From positions 620,001 to 684,000 of the forward strand of contig JADNRZ010000009.1 in assembly GCA_015501605.1 (NCBI GenBank): 64,000 bases of DNA. Direction: 5' to 3'. Below, piece by piece: positions 22,984 through 35,323 of the stretch. This stretch comes from Panaeolus papilionaceus. Its lineage: Eukaryota > Basidiomycota > Agaricomycetes > Agaricales. Under the pieces are notes generated by a model, which made no database searches, had not been told where the DNA came from, and saw nothing but the letters and a program-made list of their open reading frames with translations. The number at the start of each line of letters is the position of its first letter. Within the stretch, counting starts at the first letter, position 1. The translations under genes and the position numbers were made by a program.

Positions 22984-24959
22984 TCAATGTTTGCGTTGCT
23001 GACTACGACCACGATCGTGGTGGTCATTGTGTGAACGTTTACTATCAATACCTTGTCGAGGAGGGGAACGATCGACTCGAGCACGACCTCTGGAAAGACT
23101 TCCGTGTCGTGTCTTCGAATGTATTTCCTGCGGCTCAAAACTACAACACGCATGACGGTGGATAACAAGGACACTTCGAGAGCGACGTCGCGATGGGAGT
23201 TGTGGTGCCGTGGTAAGTTGTCGTTGACGGCTTTCTTGTCGTGTTGCTGGCTCGGACGTGTCATGTCGGGCGCTAGTGGGACTCTTTTTGGTTGGGAGCT
23301 GCTGTTCGCAGATTCCACGAGGACGGCTACGAGGTAATTCTCCGGTATTCTGGCGTTCGGCGGGAGCGGTCACTGTTTGAGGAGGGCAATTGTGGGGCAT
23401 CTTCAAACGACCAGGTTGATCATCCCCTTGAGAGGTAGCGGTAGCAGCATGACGGTGAGAGGGAGAAGTGAGAGAGAAGCTGCGGGTGTCACGATGTTCT
23501 GAAACGTCGCGAGTTGTCTGAGGGACAGATGTTTTCGATGGGGCAACCTGTGATCGAGTGCCCTCTGTGAAAATTTTGTCGGCAGAAGGGGGTATATTGT
23601 CTGTGGGAACTTCTTCACGACCACACGATGTTGTACGGCGAGGTGGACAAGGCGAGTGTGTTGTTCGTTGGTCACTGGAGCTGACTGGAATTGGCTTAAT
23701 GGAACGAAGGCATTCGACGTGATGGGGCGCCGATCTCATCCCCTGCTCAAGAGGATTACCGGAATTAGATGCTGAAGCGCCGGGTGTAGCAACCGTTTCT
23801 GTGGACTGGGACCCTGGTAAGTCAGGCAAAGACTTCATCAGGCGTGGCACGTCAGCCAGGCGGGCTGGTAGGTCCAAAGTCTCTGCAGGGAAGGGGGGAG
23901 AAGGTTGAGGTTCACCGTCAACACCCGTTGTTGACTCGGAAGGCAATCCAGCGGGTCCGACATCTGCTGTCGAAAGTGTCATTATACGAACTAAAAACAT
24001 GGACGGGTTCTCAATAGCATCTCTTACCGGCGAATTTATAACCAAGGAGGGAAAGCGCGGAGTCAATGGCGCTAATCATATCTGCCTGAGAACCGGGCTG
24101 AGTTAGGGGGTCAAGTTTGCAACGTGTTTACACTTGCCTTGGTCTTCGTCAGGACTGCCTCAGTCTTTGCTTCCCGGGCCTTCCGTTCATCATCCGATTC
24201 GACTTCTGTGTTTTCGGGCGAGTTTTCCTTGCGTTCTTTGAGCATAGTGTCAAGAGCAACGAGTGATTGTATAGCGCAACGCAGCTCTTCCTAATCAAAC
24301 TTAAGGTCAAAAACTGTGGCACAGTCCGTAATTTGTTTTACCTTGAATTTCGCCAGACGCTCCGGTGCTAGAAATGAAACGAGGGTCAGAATTTTCATTG
24401 ATTAAAGCAAGGGGGTGTGACTTACCAGGTGAACCCTTTCCGAGCGCCTTGAGTTGTTCTTCCCATTGGCGAGTTAACCTCGCTACATCCGTGGCACTCT
24501 TGATACAACGATTTACCAACTGACGGAAACATGGCAAAGTTCAAACGTACCAGTACTTTGTTGTACAAAAGCTTGGAACGTGCTTTAAAGTGCGAGGCGC
24601 GGCTCCTGTTTTGCAGCGAACCTTTGAGTGTCATCGTCGAGTCGTACAACGTAATCCTCTCGTCAACTAAACTGCGGAATATTATACAACTTCAGTCAAC
24701 ATATGAAGTTCAAAAAATAAAATATAATAAAAACTTACTCTCGACAAAGAGTGAGCATACCGACGGCATCCGAAGGCGTCAAAAGATCCTTTTCATCTGC
24801 TTCGTACATAAGTTTCAAAGCTTTGTCAAGGTAATCTTTGCCGCTCCGGAACAACGCCCGACCCGTCATCCCTCGCAAGCCTTCTAACAACGCCGGCAGT
24901 GCTAATTTGCTTGCTACTGAGACTGTCATACCGGCGGCGGAGGCAGTGATTGGATCCAT
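22984..24959 (-). CDS. Unrecognised protein: N-terminal helical domain plus Arg/Ser/Pro-rich tail
   Basis: Starts at 24959 with MDPITASAAGMTVSVASKLA, an apolar Ala/Gly/Val helix, then LEGLRGMTGRALFRSGKDYL and a charged helical region (LTRQWEEQLKALGKG, ERLAKFKEELRCAIQ). The splice model has six exons, with GTAAGT or GTACGT donors for most introns and phases that agree: about 24959-24739, 24671-24549, then blocks near 24498, 24366, 24291-24138 and 24085, then the long last exon from about 23970 to the stop at 22984. The tail of about 330 residues is disordered and ends in a very basic segment (RSRSVLVIHRHACCSF, KRSHNDHHDRGRSQQRKH). The intron at 24137-24086 can be read either as a GC-AG intron with donor GCAAGT or as a GT-AG intron shifted by four bases; both keep the frame. 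The apolar N-terminus faintly recalls HeLo-like fungal domains, but I cannot support that assignment. Confidence 0.72.
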
Positions 24960-25417
24960 TGATAGTTCAGAGTGTTAGTGAGAAGAGGGCACCACTTGAA
25001 ACAGACGGTGTATATACATAATATAAATCCAATTTATAAAGAGGACGCTTTCAGTTACTTGTCCACTCGATTGATCGTCAAAGACAGATTAAAATCTAAA
25101 GTCATCTGCAAGTTTGTACTATGTATGACAAATAAATAACTTGATGAAAGGGATGTGTTATTTTCTAAAAAATATGGATGAATGAGTGTCCAGAGTCCTA
25201 CTCATGATCAACGGGAAACGAGGATTTGGATTAAACGAGGCGGAGACTTCGGAGTTCGAATGCTACCACATTGCACTGTCAGTGTCACTGTAGTCCGGGT
25301 TCAATGAAATTATGGTCTAACTCTTGACACGTGTTGAACACATCCTTTTCCCCTCAGAATCACTGGCGGATTTATTCACCTCAGTTGAAGTAACTGGTTA
25401 TCAGATTCTGAGGCTTA
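24960..25417. promoter_or_regulatory. Divergent promoter region
   Basis: Separates the starts of the unrecognised minus gene (24959) and the kinase-like plus gene (25418). AT-rich around 25000-25170. No specific factor site can be named from sequence alone. Confidence 0.45.
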
Positions 25418-26795
25418 ATGTCAGACGGCGAACTTCTTTCTTCAGAGCTCTATTGGATTCATAGGGAACCATGGTTCAAGTCTCGGGGGTACTCTCTTCG
25501 ACCACGTTTTACGCCTGGCTGGATACCATCCTGGAAAAGAGACCCGAAGAAAATTCGTATTCTCCAGGAGGACAGTGTGCTAACCCATGTGAGTGTTTCT
25601 TCCTTTTACACTGGCCCTCCACTTATTCAATGACAGCACCCTCATGTGGGTTTGGATGCTATAAGAATCAGTGATGGGAAAAGGGTATATCTCAAACGAA
25701 TCTTGAAGAATTCCAGTGAAGAGGTGATTATCAAATACTTGATGGCACCTTCGATATCTCAAGAGGCTCGTCGATACACCGTCTCCTTTCTTGAAATATG
25801 GGAGGATGTCCCCCAAGATGATCAGTACTCTATAATTGTTATGCCCCTCCTGCAACAGTTCCGAATCCCGAGATTTGATACCGTTGGAGAATGCGTCGAC
25901 TGTGTTGAGCAACTTCTCGAGGTACTTATCGTCTCATTGCTATCTGTTCATTCTAGTTCATTTCACCGCTATTACAGGCCCTTCAATTTCTCCATCGTCA
26001 TAACATTGCTCACAGGTATGTTCTATGACACTGTTTCGGGGACCAAACTCCAGAATAATCAATCTTGTTGTAGAGACTGCCAACGGGGTAACATCCGAAT
26101 GGAAGCCGACTTACTCTTTCCGCGCGGATTCCACCCGGTTCAAAATGAAATGAACGTCGAATATTCAGGACATGCTGTGCATTACACCCGAACTCAATAC
26201 CCTCCTCGATATCTCTTCATCGATTTTGGAATATCTGTTCTGTACCCTCTTTCAGAAAAGTCTCCTCTTGCCCTTCCTGTTAGGGGAGGTGATCGCACAG
26301 TTCCCGAATTTCAAGATGAAACGGCTCCGGACACACCCTACAACCCTTTCCCCACGGATATCTACTACCTCGGCAACACGATCAAACGGACATTCCTCAA
26401 AGATGTGGGTTATCTCCCTTTTATTTTTGAACGTTTCTGATTTTTTACAAAAGGGGGAGGATCTGATTCAAGGTCATCTAGGGATGGAGTTTCTACGACC
26501 TCTTGTAGACGCCATGACTCGAACAAATCCGTCAGAACGACCGACGGTCGATGGGGCGATTGAGCAACTCAAAGGTATCGTGGCTTCGTTGAGCCGTTGG
26601 AAACTAAGAAGCAGTGTATCAATGCCAAAAGATACGATTTATGGGGACATCGCAAGATTTTTTCCTTATTGGTCGCGTCGCATTTCTTACTCTGTTCGAA
26701 GAGTCCATCCAATTCCTTCCCGAAATGTGAAAGTTATCCGACACAAGCCCAAAGCAATTGTCGACACTCGGCCACTTCACAGTGACAAAGAATGA
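25418..26795 (+). CDS. Protein-kinase-like protein of a mushroom-specific family
   Basis: Five exons (25418-25588, 25637-25921, 25978-26015, 26074-26404, 26454-26795) give 388 residues in phase. The N-terminus (SSELYWIHREPWFKSRGYSL, then RPRFTPGWIPSW) matches an expanded Agaricomycete family of kinase-like proteins. Kinase features visible: VYLKR carrying the likely strand-3 Lys, EEVIIKYL for helix C, a hydrophobic hinge (YSIIVMPLL), the catalytic loop HRDCQRGN, a DFG-type FIDFGIS, and DIYYLG in helix F. No glycine-rich loop is seen before the Lys, and the catalytic-loop Lys (HRDLKxxN) is replaced. It is either a diverged kinase or a pseudokinase. A conserved tail, SLSRWKLRSSV and YSVRRVHPIPSRNV, follows. 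The gene is followed by a broken tandem copy. Confidence 0.85.
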
Positions 26796-27399
26796 GTCTG
26801 CGTGTTCCTCTCATCTATTATGATTTTTTTGAGAATCACGATAACGTGTCCAGCTTCATGCCTGCTAGCGCTTAACTAATCGTTCAATTCAATTCGTCTG
26901 TTACGAAATCGATCTTCAGACGTTCAATGACAGTGATTGACAGTAAACGTTACTCAATGACATGATACAGCGCAACTAAATAAAGTAAGCGAAATAGAAC
27001 AAATCGGAAAGAGGAAACAACCACTTCGATGAAATGATCTTATAAGAGCTGCACAATAGAGTTAGTATTCGTCCAGTCCAGTCCAGTTTTCCCATGATGT
27101 ACTATGACCAAGCGGTGTAACAGCTCATGTCATCCATAGCTTACCACTTCGAACTTCACTAAAAGCAAGAGGTATTCAATAGTGCTATGCAATTACCATA
27201 GACATGCTTGGATCAGGCAGGTGTGCATACGCCCTCTCGAAGTGTGGCCGGGACAGTGGTTCATGTTTGACGGCCATTAATCGATTATGCAAACTAACCC
27301 ACGACTTTCAAACCTGAACATGTGTCAACGTCACTATGTAGCGCACAATGCATTCAATTACGCCCTGCTTTGCCTCATGGCCGATCTCATTTATCATAT
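26796..27399. other. Intergenic stretch between kinase-like gene and its pseudogene
   Basis: Nothing recognised. A short GTCCA/GTCCAG iteration sits near 27073-27087. By position it would include the former promoter of the degraded copy. Confidence 0.4.
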
Positions 27400-28115
27400 C
27401 TCGCGATGTGCAATTTCCGTCAGAGCTATATTGGGTCACCAGAGAGCCTTGGATGAGGTATTTGGGATATCGCCTTCGACCCCATTTAGGCCTCGCTGGG
27501 CTCCATCTTGGAAGACTGGTCCTTCTAAAATTGCCGCAACTCAGGAGGACGGTTTAGTGGCTTTGGTGAGCGTCGTTATGATGATGGTTTCAATCCATTA
27601 CCTCAAGAGCATCTAGTCCAGCGACGTGGGCCTCGATGCGACAAGAATGAGGTGATGGCTGTTGTGTATCTTAAGCGAATAATGAAAGATGCTGACGAAG
27701 AAGGCATCGTCAAATGCTTGATGAATTCTGAGGTATCACAGTCCGCATGGCGCTACACAGTTCCCCCGAAAACGAGACCCGCTCGATCATTGTAATACCA
27801 CTCCTTCAGGAATTCCGCTGAATGCAAGCGTGAACATATGGTGTAAGGTTATCTTGTATTGGAGTTCCTACGACCTCTTCTAGACGCGATGACTTGTCCA
27901 GATCCTTTGTAGCGGTCCACAATCGACAAGGCAATCGAGATTATAAAAGGGACCGTGCCATCCCTCAAGCTGGGAGCTTAGAAGCAGAGTTGTAATGCCA
28001 AAGGATAGTATTTACGGAGGGATCGCAATATTCGTTCCCTATCTCGCCCATCGCAAATCTTATACCATTCGACGGGTGCATCCTATCCCTTCGCGAAATG
28101 TCAAGGAGTCTTCAT
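27400..28115 (+). pseudogene. Decayed tandem copy of the kinase-like gene
   Basis: Read frame by frame, this stretch reproduces pieces of the gene at 25418-26795 in the same order. SELYWVTREPWMRYLGYRLR is followed, after a frameshift near 27482, by RPRWAPSWKTGPSKIAATQ and EDG. Then come VGLDATRM, a second frameshift, VYLKRIMKDADEEGIVKCLM, WRYTVPP, and IIVIPLLQEFR ending in TGA. The next part jumps directly to LEFLRPLLDAMT and DKAIEIIKGTVPSLKLG, then to the tail RRVHPIPSRNVK, with several stop codons. The segment that should carry the HRD loop, the DFG motif and DIYYLG is missing, so a deletion removed the catalytic core. This is a true pseudogene, not a mis-spliced gene. Confidence 0.9.
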
Positions 28116-29716
28116 GACTCACCCAATGCACGATAATTGGCCTTGGTTGTCTTGATCTAGTTCCACGACTCGAGTCTTTAGCTACCTGACTGGAGGTCTA
28201 GTTGGAACACCTTGACTCATATTTGATGTTACGACATCACAATCCACATACAGGTCGGGATGAGGTAGAGAGATTGCTTCGAACGACTGACATTTCGAAA
28301 TGGTGCGGTCAACCCGTCATGTGCGCTCATTTTACGTTGGACTGTTAAATTATGTACTTACAATATCCTGAGGATGATTTACATGCGTATTAATGAGCAT
28401 ATTTGTACCTGACTAAATAGCGGAAATGTCAGAAACGATAAAATACAATCCAATTGACTGTCTTGTAGGATAGTCGAAAAACCCGTGTTTTGGTGTCGGG
28501 ATTGCGTAGAACCATTTGACGTGTTACTTGGGTCCACTTCAAGTCCACTCCTGAGCCCTCTTCCTCCCAGCGGCAGTGCTATGGGTAGACGTGGTGTAGG
28601 GATAACGCGAACCGACATTGTGGGTCCACGCATGACTCCGCAGTCCGCCCTCCAACTCTCCTTCAACATATTGATTGAGTTGGGTTATGCTGAAAAGGAG
28701 CAAGTGACCCTCCAAGACCTGGGTCATCACATTATTGCACCCTCCATCGTGCTTGAATCTACACTCACGTTAGAGATGCTAGAATGCCATTGGCACATGG
28801 CCCCTACGACATACTGCATCAAATTTAAAACGAGGCAAGCATATACCTTCAGATGAAGCTGCAAAATGCTGATATCGATTGAGGATGAGTGACAGAAGTC
28901 CCTTACATGGAGTGGAGGATGATCCGTCGCTCCTGAGTTTGTCCTATGTCTGCATGAGCACCGCATTGCAACTTAGGATAAAAGCCTCCTTCGAAAACCG
29001 ATGCATTGGTTAGGTATTCATTTTGGGGCATCAAACAAAGGTATCGTATGACTGATGTTACATTCCCTCGTGCGTGTTTGTCATCGGGGGCGATAAGAGT
29101 GTACCCGAAATCAGGACCTGAGTGCCAGAGGACGTGTCTCCGGTCGATTTAGACATATGACTCATTATGCACTACGCAGACGCGTCATTCGAATGTGATT
29201 CTTGAAACTACTATTTTGATATTGCTTATACCACTTGCATCTGTAGTGTCGCTCTAGGTAGGTAGCATGAGCAGTTCCAAGTGACCTCGGAGCCTTGGTT
29301 GAGCTTTGGAAGGTCTTGCATGGGCCAAGTGGCACATTGATTTCCAGGAGTGTATGAATGCTCAAGTGCGGGGGGTCATTAGGTAAATTTTCTGAGGATA
29401 TCCGGGTCCTATTAAGTGGTTTGAACCCTTCGAAATGTCCTCGGCCCCTTGCAAGTGAACCCTTTCTAGTGCTGATGGGGCGTCGATAGGAGTTTCGGCT
29501 TAAAATGGTGATTAAACAAAGCAAGTACAAATAATAAATCATAACGCGACGACGCGTAAACAAACGCGTTTAATTGCGTTACATTTGTGACGAGCGTGAG
29601 TAGGGAAGTCACAGGCGCCATTGTCGGTTGTCGGTTGCTGGCATTCCTTGTCTCCTCCTTGTTCGTTCCCTTCATACCTCTCTTCGTCGCTGCCAACGTC
29701 GACCACGAATACGACA
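28116..29716. other. Long gene-poor stretch before RIF1
   Basis: About 1.6 kb with only short open frames on both strands (for example around 28485-28856 and 29165-29563), none with a recognisable motif or splice pattern. The last 150 bases must include the RIF1 promoter. No transposon termini or long repeats were seen by eye. Confidence 0.45.
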
Positions 29717-32700
29717 ATGGCTCTTCCTACTCCTCCTAACACATCCCACCGCAGCGACAAGGAAAAGGAAAATAAATTTCAGTATGCCGTCGCGGGTCCA
29801 TCGACACGTTCAGTAGTATGGGCAGAGGAGACCTCTATACACGACCTTTCGACACCTTTGAAACCAACATGCATCTCCTCAAAGAAGCGACCGGTGAACT
29901 CAAAGTCTATTTTGAAAAAGGCGACCGCGTACAATGCTTCACTGACAGTGCCTTCAGAGCCTGTCAAACCGCGAGAAGTCACACCACAACCAGTGGACCC
30001 ACTCGTCAATCTTCACTATCTCGATAGACCTGTTTCACAAATTCTAGCAGAAATCAAGGAGGGGGAATCCGTCTCGGAACTTATCGAGGGTTACAATGTG
30101 CTGGCACTTCGTCTGCGAACTAGCGTGACTGACAGCGTGGACGCCGACGCGTCGTGGCCGCTGTTCCAGCCTTTGCGCAAAAACAAGGAAGCATTCATTG
30201 ATGCGCTCGTACGCGACCTGGGTCGCGCTCTTGTTGATCCTCTGCTAAAGTTTCCTTCGCAAGAATCACCTAGTTCGCCAGCTCCCAAATTCACACCTCC
30301 TTCTCCAAAGAGCCCGATGAAAAAAAGGGATGGCATGAGCGCTGAACAGGTTAAATATGCACGCGACCTTTGCACTATCTGCCATTCTGTTCTCAAAATG
30401 CTTGGTGTTGCTTTCACTTACTCGTCAATTTTCTCGATTTTTGATGGTGCGTGTGTTGTGTATGCGACCCTGAATTTATGGCCTGACGCCTTTCCCAGAG
30501 CAATCACTACGCCGTGTCTTGACCGCTGTCCTAGCTATTCCACTAGCTGATAGTCTACCGACACCCAATGCTCGCAAAACATGTGCACTGGCAATTTGGC
30601 TGATTCAAGTTCAGCGCCTTCCAGCGGAAGTTGTACGCCCTGCAGCGGATAGAATCGCTTATGCCTTGCGACGCGGCCTTGATGGTGAATTGGGAAAAGA
30701 GGGAAAGAAAGGCTCCGCGAACGATGGTTTAAAGGTGCATATATACCTTTTTAGTGGAGTGTTGTCTTCTAACCCACTCTCGACAGGCCATTCACGACCT
30801 CTGCGTTTTCCAACCCGAAACATTCACACCAGCATTCGTATCCCTTCTCCCCTCCATTCTCTCCAACCTTCTTGCCAATCAACTCGTTATTCGGACCCAA
30901 GCGTGTCATGCTCTTGGTGGCTTTGTTATTGGCGCAACCTCCATCCCCCTTTCCGAAACGCATACGAATATTTCCAACACTGTCGCTAAATATCTCACTA
31001 CCCTACCCTCTCCATCCAAGTCACCAACTAAATCATCAGAACCGATGATTATTCGAACCCTCCGAACAACTCTCACGAACCCAGATCCCCAACATGTCGC
31101 TCAAGGTCCAGTATGGGCGCTAAGTGTTCTTGCCAGTTTCACGGTACTCCTCCATTCGAGACTTTGCACCGATGTTCGCATCAATAAAGTGATCATCAAT
31201 CTCCTTAACATTGCCCTGAAGTCGAAGAAAGGATCGATACGCTCTCTATGCCACATGGTTTGGCGTCCCCTCACTTGGGTGTATTTCCAGCCATCTCTCC
31301 CTAGCGACTCGGACGAAGAGTCTGAGGTGGACGACGACGAACGCCAGGTTATGGTCAAGACACGTAACATTTATTGGCAGGTTGTCAGCAATGTCGTCGA
31401 TTACCGGACGGGTGTTTCAACGGTTGCAGCCCTACTAGGAGAGGCACCAGATAGCGAGGAGAATTTGCGCGAAGCAATTATGATGTTGCGAACCATGGCT
31501 TCAAAGGCAGGCTCTTCTTGTCCCGACGCCGTTGATGTAGTGCATCATATGGTCAGCATGAGCAGCAGTAAATGTTCTTGGGACATCAGCTACCTCATCC
31601 CTCCTTCGTTATTCTCTGCAAGCCCAGGACTGTTGACTGCAGATCTCAGGGGCTTGAATAGCCCGCTCCAGACAATCTTCGAGGAAGTTGCCGCAGTTGA
31701 CGATATCCGACGCCTGACCCGCGATGAGATCGCCAAACCTTGGGTTTTCAAGGGCCTTTTGAGCGTTTGGTGGTCTGCTTTGTCTTGTCTTCAGCTGGGC
31801 GACAGCGCCGAGGTTCCGGTACGTTTTGAAATACAGTGTCGATTGAATACGGCTTACCTATCATTTTCCAGATTGCACTCGTGGAAATTTGGGAAAGGGT
31901 CTTGACTCACAAACTCAACTTTTTGGAAGGTATGTAGTGTATCACTGCTATCTTTATGATTCAGCCTAACCGTCAGCAGAGAACGAAGATGCAGAGAGCA
32001 TTGTTGCCTTTGCGAACCAAACAATTCAGTACGCAATCGAGGTACTTGAACAACCAGAACTCAACTTCGTCTTCAAACGCGCTGCATCCTCACCTCGCAC
32101 TTCACCTGTTCCTGATCTCATGACGTTGACTATGGAAGGCTCCGGTCAAGAAGAAGATGCATCTCATGCCAATCCCACTGAGCTGTGCACTAACGGGGAG
32201 CTTCGCCTCCGCGTCGTCCGTACCTTGTGGACTCGGTTCAAGAAGGTTCTGCCCAGTACTGCCATCGGTGAGGCTGCAGAAACCCTCCTCGCTTCTATTA
32301 TGTGCAACCATTCCTCCCTTCTGAATCCTGCTGCACTTGAGTTTGACAGCGAGACATCACCACGCCATGCAATGCATGGAAAGCAGGCTCGTGAGGAATG
32401 GGTTTCGTTTGTCATGGATATCTTGTCTGCCTGCGATGCCGATGCCATGAAAGTATTCTGGGGATTCGAGGCCGCAGGACCTGCTCAACCTGACACTTGG
32501 GGTTCAGGCTGGTCGGAAGAGTTTAGGGTTGCAGTCTGGAAAACCGCTGTTGAGTGCTGGAGAGAGGGCAATTATGGGTGGGAACCTGCTGTCGTTCTGT
32601 TGGGTGTTCCCTTTACGTACGTTTTCTGCTTTTATAAAGCTTTATGCAGTGGCTCATTTAATCATTTTAGCGATCGACATGCCTGGGACGCAGCTGGCGA

Positions 32701-34919
32701 TGACTTCACGTTCTGGTCAGAGTTCTACGAGTCTTATGTTGCAGTCAATGCTCTCGACTACGGTCTCGACTCGTATCTCGTCATTGACAAGATCGCATCC
32801 TTTGTTCTGGAGTACCAGTCTCCTGGACACGTCCCAAGCGCTCTCCGTTTCGTGGACTACCTCTTGTCATTGGTTGAAGCTCCAGATATGCGCGACGTTC
32901 CTGCAAACTTCTTGGATTTAATTAGTCAAACCATGCGTGCAGCTTACCCTCCCGAACCACGTAAAATGCAGATTGCTAGGTGGCTGATGCGCAGCTTGAG
33001 CACGTTCATTGAAGGGTGTCCTGATCAGTTGATTGTCCGTGTGTTGGAGGTGCTTGAGGAGTCACTTGTGCTCTGGATCCAGGACGAGTACGACGCCTGG
33101 AATGATGCCCTCAACGCCTATGATGTATGTTTTATTTGTGTTCAAATTTTTATCGCTTGTTGACCTATCTTGACAGACTGTTCCCCTCTATCAACATATC
33201 CTCATCAGAATCCAAGGACGCCCCACCACTAGCGCGACTTTGGAGCAGTTCTCTCATCTGATTGGCTCTATTTTCCGCCACCGCGTTCCTACCGCTGCCA
33301 TCGAGCCTTTCACAGATTTTTGGAAGCTCACTTATGCAGATCAAGATGCACCAAAGGATGGCTGGTCCGAACCCATCCATCATGCTCTTGTGGCTGTTGG
33401 CTTGTTGGAAGCTGGGCCCGCTCTCCCCTGCACCCCCATTTCCAGCTCTTTCTCTAATCCCCCCACTGCAATCGTTAAGCGTGAAGCCCTGGCACGCATT
33501 GGCTCACCTCAACGACCTATCAAGCAGTTTGGAGCCTTCCCCATTGTCCCTACATCTCCTGAAACTCCCATCCGCCGTAGACGAACCAGCAGTAGCAGCG
33601 TTCATGGCGTAGTTACTAGCGGTGGTATCCGACGTACACCCCTCAGCTCATTGCAACTTTGCAACACTAGCAGCCCATCCAAACGCAGAAAGATTGCCGC
33701 TGCCGAAGGTGAAGAAGCGAAGGAGAACATCCAAATCCCGAGCGTGATGGAGCGCATTGCAGGTTTGGGTGCAACCAACGGGAAGAAGAGGAGGTTTGAG
33801 GACGATGGTGAGGAAGAGGGACTCTTCTCTTCCCAGACGCTTCCGTCATTGGCACACAACGTGAAGATTCCTTTCCCTACTTCGGTTAGTGAGCAGGTGG
33901 AACCAACACCGGCTAGAAGCTTGAAGAAGAAGATGCGACCCCGTTCATCGAAACCTCTGACCAAGAAACCTAGGATCGCGTCACCTGCTCCTAGCAACTC
34001 TAGCACCGACAGTGACGACGACCGCAGATGGGTTGAACAAGCTGTTCTCAGACCTGCTCGAAGTTTACCTTTCCCCAGTGTTGAAGAAGATGACGAAAAG
34101 GTCGAGACAATGCCTATGAAAATGTCGAGGACTAGAACCATTGCGACGTCTGTTCAACCAGAATCCACTTCGCCTGACGTGGACAACACCCCTTCAACTG
34201 GAAGACCAGATCGCGCCGCCTCCTTCCCTCAGAGCGCATCTACGACACCCTGTACGCCTGTTAGGAAGATTGATCTCGCCAAATACCTCGCCAAACGTCG
34301 TTCCGGTACGATCAGGCGCAGCGTTAGTGTGCCTGAGTCTATGGGCTCGGGAGGTGTGGACGTCCAGAAGAAGAGGAAGCGAGTGGATAGTTTGGATGCC
34401 GACGACGTTGAGGAGATGCTCAACACGACCAAACCATTGCCTGCTCTGTCGATCAAGCCTCTTGACACTAAACCAGTGACGCCCTGGTGGATGAAGAGGT
34501 CGAGTAGCTATAATGACGTAGAAATGATTGGCTCTGACGACTCTGATGCCACCCTCGTTGCTGGCTCCGCTTCGTCCGACGACGATCCCCACCTCGGACA
34601 AGTTACACCTTACCACCTGATCTCTCCAGAACTCCACAAAAAGCCATCCATGAATGCATTTTCCTCTTTGAGGTTGAAAGGGTTGCACGTCGGTGTGCCA
34701 CCTATAAAATCTTCCTTCGCCACTATCATGGTCTCCAAGGAGTTGTTTGGTGACGACGAGAACGACATTCCTGGAAGCGATGATTCTGTTGCGACCTCGG
34801 GGTCAGAAACTGATTCCCCTACCAAAAGGATTTTGCTTCGCCACTTGCAGAAGTCGACCTCGTCTGACAGCCTACCCATGGGTAGCTCTGTTTCGCGTGT
34901 CGTCGCTGTTGGCATCTAA
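29717..34919 (+). CDS. RIF1: Rif1-like telomere and replication-timing factor
   Basis: Seven exons (29717-30446, 30499-30734, 30787-31818, 31872-31929, 31980-32616, 32671-33124, 33177-34919) join in phase to 1,629 residues. Rif1 is a chromatin protein that recruits protein phosphatase 1 to restrain origin firing and that acts at telomeres and double-strand breaks. Residues from about 95 to 1,060 form the Rif1 N-terminal HEAT array (for example VSELIEGYNVLALRLRTSV, LRRVLTAVLAIPLADSL, VWALSVLASFTVLLHSRL). The C-terminal third is disordered, Ser/Pro/Lys-rich, with basic clusters (KRRKIAAAE, KKKMRPRSSKPLTKKPR) and acidic runs. Near the N-terminus RSVVW (31-35) and SILK (64-67) look like a PP1-docking pair. 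The ATG at 29717 is chosen because it precedes the Thr/Pro leader and no conserved frame lies upstream. Confidence 0.91.
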
Positions 34920-35323
34920 AGTTATTGTTTTTTTATTGAGTACATCGTGCTTTCATTCATTCATTGCTATGTGTTGTTGAGGTTGGGTCTTACTATGTAT
35001 AAATATGTGTAATTTTAAGATATAGTCACTTTATTCTAGATAAATCAAAGGAAATATATTCAAGTTGGAACCTTGACAAAGTGTGACGATGATGAGCCAA
35101 GGATCGAGGAAACGTGGGTGATATAATTTAAAGTTCCGATCATGATCCTTTCCTGTTTGTCAGGGGCGGAGGCAAGGATCGAATGTGGTGAGTGCAACCG
35201 TGTCCAGTTTCGGGAATTGGTATCTCGGCGCTCGCTTCTACCACCATCTTGCCTCCACAGGTATAAATTCGCGACGGTCAGTATGTTTTTTGTCCCCCTT
35301 CCATTAATCATTCCCGCCCACCA
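34920..35323. promoter_or_regulatory. Spacer and promoter of the CFA-synthase-like gene
   Basis: Carries the RIF1 3' region (AT-rich, 34920-35060) and the upstream region of the next gene. TATAAATTCG at 35262 is the best TATA-like element, about 60 bases before the ATG at 35324. Confidence 0.45.

Noticed and set aside
24086..24137. GC-AG intron in the unrecognised Arg/Ser-rich gene
   Set aside because: A GT-AG intron shifted by four bases gives the same frame (Asn instead of Asp), so the GC donor is not required.
28116..29716. Possible transposon in the gene-poor stretch
   Set aside because: No terminal repeats, target duplications, or transposase or reverse-transcriptase motifs could be seen in any frame.
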